NCBI GenBank assembly: GCA_002315015.1 | Contig: DCEX01000013.1 | Coordinates: forward strand, 92,623 to 112,535 | Reading direction: 5' to 3' | DNA from: Faecalibacterium sp. UBA1819 | GTDB taxonomy: Bacteria > Bacillota > Clostridia > Oscillospirales > Ruminococcaceae | Length of the DNA: 19,913 nt | Notes under the pieces: model-generated | Told to the model about the DNA's origin: nothing | Seen by the model: only the letters and a program-made list of their open reading frames with translations | The model's database searches: none | Part shown: positions 15,885 to 19,913 of the stretch, one piece after another | Layout: each line of letters begins with the position of its first letter | How positions within the stretch are numbered: the first letter of the stretch is position 1 | Program-made: the position numbers and the translations under genes

Positions 15885-15961
15885 TCATGTTCTCCCTTTC
15901 CTCAAAAACAATTGTTTCCTGCCTGTTTCGGGGCTGGCTGCACAATGTACGACCGTGCCTG

Positions 15962-16456
15962 TCACAACAAGCCCAGCTGTTCTTTCAGCCAGTGTTTTGT
16001 ACGAAAATCCAGTGTTCTTGCCGAAGATTCGCTCATGCCAACCGCCTTCGCAATTTCTGCAAATGTATATCCCTGCGCGCGCATCCATACAACCTCCTGT
16101 GCCGGTTTTTTCCTTTGTGCCAGCAGCTGCTTCACCTTTTCCAGCAGCTCGGCTGTTTCGTAATCCTCTGCAAGGGAATCTGAGGTGTGGGATAGCTCCA
16201 GGTAACGCTCCATCATCTCATCATAGGAAATGTTAATGCGTTTTTTGCGCAGCAAATCGAGCCAAGTATTGCGTGCAATCACACAAAGCCATGTTTGAAT
16301 GCTGGCGGTTCCGTCATAAGTATTCAGCTTTTTCATTGCTTTGATAAATGTTTCGCTCAGCAAGTCCTCTGCCAACGCAGCGTCATGCGTCAGGCTGCAT
16401 AAGTAGCGATAAACCGCTTTGTGATGATCCCGATAAAGTGTTTCCCACTCCTGCAT
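15962..16456 (-). CDS. ECF-family RNA polymerase sigma factor
   Basis: A 164-residue sigma-70 family factor of extracytoplasmic-function type, containing only regions 2 and 4. Region 2 covers about residues 8-75 (DAALAEDLLSETFIKAMKKL; IQTWLCVIARNTWLDLLRKKR). Region 4 covers about 105-160, with the helix-turn-helix GYTFAEIAKAVGMSESSARTL. The start at 16456 is chosen because GGGAGGTGA lies just upstream; an upstream in-frame extension of 15 residues has no such site and no family similarity. It heads the operon with the anti-sigma factor. An ECF-type promoter upstream suggests self-activation. The family is secure; the ECF subgroup is not assigned. Confidence 0.93.
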   Translation of the reverse strand: MQEWETLYRDHHKAVYRYLCSLTHDAALAEDLLSETFIKAMKKLNTYDGTASIQTWLCVIARNTWLDLLRKKRINISYDEMMERYLELSHTSDSLAEDYETAELLEKVKQLLAQRKKPAQEVVWMRAQGYTFAEIAKAVGMSESSARTLDFRTKHWLKEQLGLL

Positions 16457-16509
16457 TGATTCACCTCCCGCCCTGTTTTTTGATGGTTGCGCGCGTTCCA
16501 ATCACATGT

Positions 16510-16538
16510 TATACGACAATTTTTTAGGGATTGTTGCA
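16510..16538 (-). promoter_or_regulatory. ECF-type promoter, likely autoregulatory
   Basis: On the minus strand TGCAAC (16533-16538), 17-bp spacer, CGTATA (16510-16515). This matches the AAC -35 core and CGTA -10 core of ECF promoters rather than sigma-A. It lies about 55 nt upstream of the sigma gene start. Confidence 0.7.
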
Positions 16539-16570
16539 TTTTTTGAAAAAATATTTTACTGCAAACATAA

Positions 16571-16620
16571 AAACACCGGAACTTTCCAAGCGCTTGTGGA
16601 AAATTTCCGGTGTTTGTTTT
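16571..16620 (-). terminator. Terminator of the M23 peptidase gene
   Basis: AAACACCGGAA (16571-16581) pairs perfectly with TTCCGGTGTTT (16605-16615), with a second inner TTTCC/GGAAA pairing. On the minus strand the stem ends in TTTTT; on the plus strand TTTGTTTT follows. It insulates the peptidase gene from the ECF operon. Confidence 0.85.
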
Positions 16621-16656
16621 GCTTTTACCTGTCAGTTGTCCAAAAAAGCCGATTGC

Positions 16657-17973
16657 TTACGGCGAAACATAATTCAACGGATACTGATGCTGTCCGTTGA
16701 TGCGCACCTCAAAGTGCAGATGGTTGCCGCTGCTGATGCCGGTGCTGCCGACATAGCCAATGACATCGCCTTGATGCACGGTCGCGCCTTCATAAATGCC
16801 GTCGGCATATGCCGCCATGTGAGCGTAAAGCGTGCTGAACCCCCCGGCGTGGCTGATACGCACACAGTTGCCGTAGCTCCAGTGGTTGTTTAAGCTGACA
16901 ACGCCGTCTGCCGCCGCATAAATTTTTGTGTAGGCCGGGGCAGGAATATCCACACCTGTGTGGAATTCCGCCTGGTTCGTAACGGGGTTGATGCGCTCGC
17001 CGTAAGAACCCGCATAGGGGGAGTAACCCGGCGTAGGCCAAATGAACTGCGCCGTCTGCGGCGGGGTGGGTTCGGGTTCCGGGGTCGGCTCAGGAGTCGG
17101 CTCCGGCGTGGGTTCCGGGGTCGGCTGAGCATCGGTTCCGCCTTCCGGCGTTTGTGTCTGGTCGCCGCTCTCCGGGGTTGAGGGGTCGGGCGTAGGTTCC
17201 GGCGTGGGCTGCGGAGTAGGTTCCGGCGTCGGGGTCGGTTCCGGCACAGGAACATTCTGGGATGCCCACTCCTCAAATTCGCGCTGTGCTTGAGCCATTT
17301 GCTCCGCATTCACTTGAAAAGCAACCTGCTGTGCTTGCTGATTTGCTTGTGCTTCGTTTAAATCGTTATTGGCCTGCTGCAAAGCCTGCGCGTATTCATC
17401 GCTCTTTTGCTGTAAAGCACTTTCACTTTGCGCCAAAGCATCCAGCTGCACCTGCTGCTGCGCTGCCGCTTCATCCAGCTGCGCCTGTATTTGTGCAAAC
17501 TGAGAGATAATCTGCTGGTCGTATTCCGTAATACTGCGCAAATTTTCCGCATAACGCAGCACATCCGAGAGACTTTGCATCGAGGTCAAAGCTTCAAACC
17601 AGTTAACACTTCTTGTTTCATACATGCTGCGCAGCCGAAGCTTAAACGATTCTTCCATCTGCTCTTTTTGCTTCAAAGCCTGTGCGGCGTTGTCTTGGGT
17701 TTGCTTGAGTTGGGCGCGCTGCTCCTCAATTTGCTGCTGCAAAGCGGTAATTTCCTGTGCCACTGTATCAGCTTTCTGCTGGTACAGATTGGCCACCTCC
17801 TGCGCTTGCTGTGCCTCTTGCCCATAGGCAGCAATGCTTTCCTCAATTTGCTGCTTCTCTTTTGCTAAACGGTCGAGCGCTTCAGCGGGCGTTTCGGCAA
17901 ACACGGTGCCAACGCTCAGAACAAACACCAAAAGACCTGCTCCAAAACGAAAAAGGCTATTTTTTTTCATCAT
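16657..17973 (-). CDS. Secreted coiled-coil M23 (LytM/EnvC-like) peptidase
   Basis: A 438-residue exported protein. The signal peptide is at residues 1-26 (MMKKN..., hydrophobic GAGLLVFVLSVGTVFA). A Gln/Ala-rich coiled coil spans about 28-238. A Pro-Thr-Glu linker (241-306) leads to a C-terminal M23 endopeptidase domain (about 310-438). Zinc ligands are His338 and Asp342 (FHTGVD) and His420 (HLHF); His385 (YAHM) and His418 are the catalytic histidines. All are present, so unlike some EnvC-type activators it should be active. The domain order fits cell-wall hydrolases, or hydrolase activators, acting in septation or growth. GAGG lies 6 nt before the ATG. It has its own promoter and terminator. 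Peptide cross-link specificity cannot be read. Confidence 0.93.
   Translation of the reverse strand: MMKKNSLFRFGAGLLVFVLSVGTVFAETPAEALDRLAKEKQQIEESIAAYGQEAQQAQEVANLYQQKADTVAQEITALQQQIEEQRAQLKQTQDNAAQALKQKEQMEESFKLRLRSMYETRSVNWFEALTSMQSLSDVLRYAENLRSITEYDQQIISQFAQIQAQLDEAAAQQQVQLDALAQSESALQQKSDEYAQALQQANNDLNEAQANQQAQQVAFQVNAEQMAQAQREFEEWASQNVPVPEPTPTPEPTPQPTPEPTPDPSTPESGDQTQTPEGGTDAQPTPEPTPEPTPEPTPEPEPTPPQTAQFIWPTPGYSPYAGSYGERINPVTNQAEFHTGVDIPAPAYTKIYAAADGVVSLNNHWSYGNCVRISHAGGFSTLYAHMAAYADGIYEGATVHQGDVIGYVGSTGISSGNHLHFEVRINGQHQYPLNYVSP
17056..17253 (-). repeat. Pro-Thr-Glu repeat linker inside the M23 gene
   Basis: Residues 241-306 are made mainly of PTPEP units, interrupted by PSTPESGDQTQTPEGGTDAQ. 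The DNA is a degenerate GC-rich tandem repeat (ggttccggcgtcgg-like). Such stretches usually act as wall-spanning spacers and vary in length between strains. Confidence 0.85.
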
Positions 17974-18025
17974 AAAAAACCTCTATGTAAAAAGAAATGT
18001 AGCTTGTACAAAAATCTTCCATTCA

Positions 18026-18054
18026 AGCGTAACATATCGGTAATACAAAGTCAA
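18026..18054 (-). promoter_or_regulatory. Candidate promoter of the M23 peptidase gene
   Basis: On the minus strand TTGACT (18049-18054), 17-bp spacer, TACGCT (18026-18031). The -35 is good and the -10 moderate. It gives a leader of about 45 nt. Confidence 0.5.
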
Positions 18055-18141
18055 ATTTTACACCAACATTTTACAATTCGTTTTAAAAAAAGCTTTTTTG
18101 CGCGTCGTTTCGCGGATGGCTTTGCTCGGCAATAAGGAAAG

Positions 18142-18173
18142 AAAAAAGCCTCTGCCAAGCGGGCAAAGGCTTT
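18142..18173 (-). terminator. Terminator of trxAB
   Basis: On the minus strand AAAGCCT (18167-18173) pairs with AGGCTTT (18145-18151), and GCC with GGC inside it. Six Ts follow (18142-18147). It lies about 14 bp past the trxB stop. Confidence 0.85.
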
Positions 18174-18186
18174 AAACCAATCTATT

Positions 18187-19113
18187 TTACTTCGATTCTT
18201 CCATCGTGATATATTCTTCAATATATTTCGAGGCAACCGCGCCGTCCCCTACGGCTGTCACCACTTGGCGCAAGGGCTTTGTGCGCACATCGCCCACCGC
18301 GAACACGCCGGGAATGGAAGTGCGTGTGGTCTCGTCCGCTTCGATATAGCCGAAAGCGTCTGTTTTCAGCACATCCTTAAACAGCTCTGTGCTTGGTACA
18401 CGGCCAATCGCCACAAACAAACCCTGTGCGTCCAGCGTTGTTGTGTCTTTTGTCACGGTATCTTGAAGCACAATTTTCTCCAGCTTGTCTGCGCCTTCTA
18501 AGCCTGTGACCACTTTATTCCACAAAAATTCCACGTTCGGGGCTTTTTCCAGCGCCTGTGCTTCGGCGCGGGACGCGCGCAAAGTATCTCGACGGTGAAT
18601 CAAGTATACTTTTTCACACAGCTTTGACAGGAAAAGCGCATCCTCTACGGCAGTATTGCCGCCGCCGTTGACCGCAACCGTTTTTCCGCGGAAAAACATG
18701 CCGTCACAAGTTGCGCAATAGCCAACACCCTTGCCGCGGAAACGCTGCTCGTCTGCAATGCCTAACTCACGCGGGGCGGCACCGGTGGCAATTACGACCG
18801 TTTTTGCATACAAATCACCGTTTGTTGTTGCAATCTTTTTGGGGTTTTCTTCCAGCGAAACGCCGGTTACTTCCGCATAATGCGTCTTTGCGCCAAAGCG
18901 CTCAGCGCCTTTGCGCATTTTATCGCCCAGCTCGAAGCCGTCAATGCCTTCCTCAAAACCGGGGTAGTTGTCAATTTGTGTGGTGGTTGCCATTTGTCCG
19001 CCGGGCGTCATTTTTTCTACAATGACTGTGGAAAGTCCCGCACGGGTGCAGTATAATGCCGCCGAATAACCGGCAGGGCCTCCGCCAATGATGACGGTAT
19101 CTAAAATTTCCAT
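18187..19113 (-). CDS. trxB: Thioredoxin-disulfide reductase
   Basis: A 308-residue low-molecular-weight thioredoxin reductase of usual length. FAD binding is shown by VIIGGGPAGYSAA (about 7-19), the redox-active CATC is at Cys133-Cys136, and NADPH binding by GGGNTAVEDA (150-159) with HRRDTLRA (173-180), which indicates NADPH preference. The C-terminal FAD motif is VFAVGDVRTKPLRQV. It transfers electrons from NADPH to thioredoxin. AGGAGG lies about 8 nt before the ATG. It is the second gene of the trxA-trxB operon, with a 59-bp gap, and ends before a clear terminator. Ferredoxin-dependent relatives lack the HRRxxxR motif seen here. Confidence 0.95.
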   Translation of the reverse strand: MEILDTVIIGGGPAGYSAALYCTRAGLSTVIVEKMTPGGQMATTTQIDNYPGFEEGIDGFELGDKMRKGAERFGAKTHYAEVTGVSLEENPKKIATTNGDLYAKTVVIATGAAPRELGIADEQRFRGKGVGYCATCDGMFFRGKTVAVNGGGNTAVEDALFLSKLCEKVYLIHRRDTLRASRAEAQALEKAPNVEFLWNKVVTGLEGADKLEKIVLQDTVTKDTTTLDAQGLFVAIGRVPSTELFKDVLKTDAFGYIEADETTRTSIPGVFAVGDVRTKPLRQVVTAVGDGAVASKYIEEYITMEESK

Positions 19114-19172
19114 AAAATCTGCCTCCTATTTTGATTGCCGCGCCCACGCCGGGCGCTTCATAAAACGCAATT

Positions 19173-19490
19173 TCAGCACTGCTGGTGAATCCACGCTTCC
19201 AGCTTTGCCTGCGAATCCGGCGCAATCAAGCGGTCGCCGTGTGTGCCGTTTTGAAACAGCAGCAGCGTGGGAATTACTTCAATATTGTATTGACGCGCCA
19301 ACTCCGGCTCTTCATCAATATTGACCGTGCCGATTTTGGGGATGCCGTCATTGCCGTCAATGCGCTCCAAAACAGGTGCCAGACGGCGGCAGTAAACGCA
19401 CCACGGCGCGGTGAACTCTACCAGCACCGGCTCGGCGGCTTGCAGCACATCTGTATCAAAATTTTGTTTCGTTAATGTTTCAATTGCCAT
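19173..19490 (-). CDS. trxA: Thioredoxin with WCVYC active site
   Basis: A 105-residue thioredoxin. The strand VLVEFTAPW leads into the active site WCVYC (Cys31, Cys34), followed by RRLAPVLERI. The conserved cis-proline is in VIPTLLLF (Pro74). The canonical active site is WCGPC; Gly-Pro is replaced here by Val-Tyr, which is expected to alter redox potential or partner choice. The C-terminus ends in Cys105. GGGAG lies about 8 nt before the ATG. It is followed by trxB on the same strand, so TrxB is the natural reductant. Confidence 0.93.
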   Translation of the reverse strand: MAIETLTKQNFDTDVLQAAEPVLVEFTAPWCVYCRRLAPVLERIDGNDGIPKIGTVNIDEEPELARQYNIEVIPTLLLFQNGTHGDRLIAPDSQAKLEAWIHQQC

Positions 19491-19516
19491 TGTTTACTCC
19501 CTCATTTCCCGGGCAT

Positions 19517-19548
19517 TTCCGAAAGTCCAAAAAAACGTTTTTTCGGAA
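19517..19548 (-). promoter_or_regulatory. Dyad in the trxA leader
   Basis: TTCCGAAA (19517-19524) and TTTCGGAA (19541-19548) form a perfect 8-bp inverted repeat with a 16-nt spacer that contains an A7/T6 stretch. It lies about 27-58 nt before the trxA start. It could be an mRNA hairpin or an operator. A possible -10, TATACT, lies upstream (near 19575-19582) without a clear -35. Confidence 0.35.
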
Positions 19549-19649
19549 CACCCATACTTGTTTCTCACTCAACCATGTATGTAGTATACACAGATTTGCC
19601 GCGTCTAACTGTGATTATGTTACGGTTTTTCTATGTGCAGAAAAAGAAA

Positions 19650-19671
19650 AAGCAGGGGCGCACCCCTGCTT
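19650..19671 (-). terminator. Terminator of the partial zinc-ribbon gene
   Basis: AAGCAGGGG (19650-19658) and CCCCTGCTT (19663-19671) form a perfect 9-bp stem with a CGCA loop. On the minus strand it is followed by TTTTCTTTTT. It lies about 20 bp past the stop codon of the gene at the right edge. Confidence 0.85.
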
Positions 19672-19691
19672 ATATCTGCAATATCATCTTT

Positions 19692-19913
19692 TCAAGTTAC
19701 GCCGTGGCATTCCCATGTGGTTTCGGGCACTGTTCTATCAGAACCTCTACCACATCTACTACATTTCGTTTGGTAAATAACCGTCCTGCTCTTTTCATAA
19801 TCATACCCGCCGATAGTACCATGTGCGCAAAGCCTCTCTGCTCCCGTATATACCCATGATGATGCGGCAGCTAAGCTTTCCGTAACACTACCACCGCAGT
19901 AGGGACAAGGAAT
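19692..19913 (-). CDS. Partial zinc-ribbon-like protein, C-terminal 73 residues
   Basis: An open frame enters from the right edge and ends with TGA at 19692-19694. The translation contains CPYC near the visible start and KCSRCGRGSDRT about 45 residues later, so two CxxC pairs could hold a zinc ion. A Cys-Ala-His and a late Glu-Cys-His follow no pattern I can name. A strong terminator follows immediately, which supports a real gene end. The start lies outside the window. Small proteins of this look occur in prophages and as free-standing zinc ribbons; no specific function can be given. Confidence 0.65.
   Translation of the reverse strand: MPCPYCGGSVTESLAAASSWVYTGAERLCAHGTIGGYDYEKSRTVIYQTKCSRCGRGSDRTVPETTWECHGVT

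Noticed and set aside
16457..16501. Fifteen-residue extension of the ECF sigma factor
   Set aside because: It covers the ribosome binding site of the downstream ATG and would leave almost no leader after the ECF promoter.
19475..19859. Two overlapping plus-strand frames at the right edge
   Set aside because: They span the trxA leader, a clear minus-strand terminator and the zinc-ribbon frame; composition looks non-coding.

Overview
The window comes from a moderately GC-rich Firmicute, most likely an anaerobic gut member of the Clostridia (Oscillospiraceae/Eubacteriales type). The reasons are strong AGGAGG ribosome binding sites, sigma-A promoters with 17-bp spacing, an electron-bifurcating NfnAB complex, an iron-containing alcohol dehydrogenase, Clostridia-type flavodoxin-family proteins, and host-glycan glycosidases without signal peptides. 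This is inference from content; no rRNA or other marker gene is present. No tRNA, CRISPR array, insertion sequence or phage integration module was seen.

Left part (1-7927): a three-gene minus-strand operon reads GH20 hexosaminidase, GH130 mannoside phosphorylase, GH38 alpha-mannosidase. A 670-bp AT-rich region separates it from a divergent LacI-family regulator. All three enzymes appear cytoplasmic. Together they fit stepwise dismantling of imported N-glycan fragments: GH20 removes GlcNAc, GH38 removes alpha-mannose, and GH130 phosphorolyses the remaining Man-beta-1,4-GlcNAc. No transporter or endoglycosidase lies in the window.

Middle part (7928-14368): a long bidirectional terminator is followed by a translationally coupled pair of flavodoxin-like proteins, the second with a hydrophobic C-terminal half. 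Next come nfnA-nfnB, which balance NADH, NADPH and ferredoxin, and an iron alcohol dehydrogenase divergent from a LysR regulator. This is a redox and fermentation neighbourhood. Several transcripts here appear to start with, or directly before, a strong hairpin.

Right part (14370-19913): an ECF sigma factor, a zinc-finger transmembrane anti-sigma factor and a membrane-anchored protein of unknown function form an operon behind an ECF-type promoter, probably autoregulated. A secreted coiled-coil M23 peptidase, then trxA-trxB (with an unusual WCVYC thioredoxin active site), follow. A partial zinc-ribbon protein runs off the right edge.

Most genes are on the minus strand; only the LacI and LysR regulators are on the plus strand. 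The system is largely recognisable. The most interesting material is regulatory: leader hairpins, candidate operators, the ECF promoter, and the function of the flavodoxin pair and of the third gene of the ECF operon.
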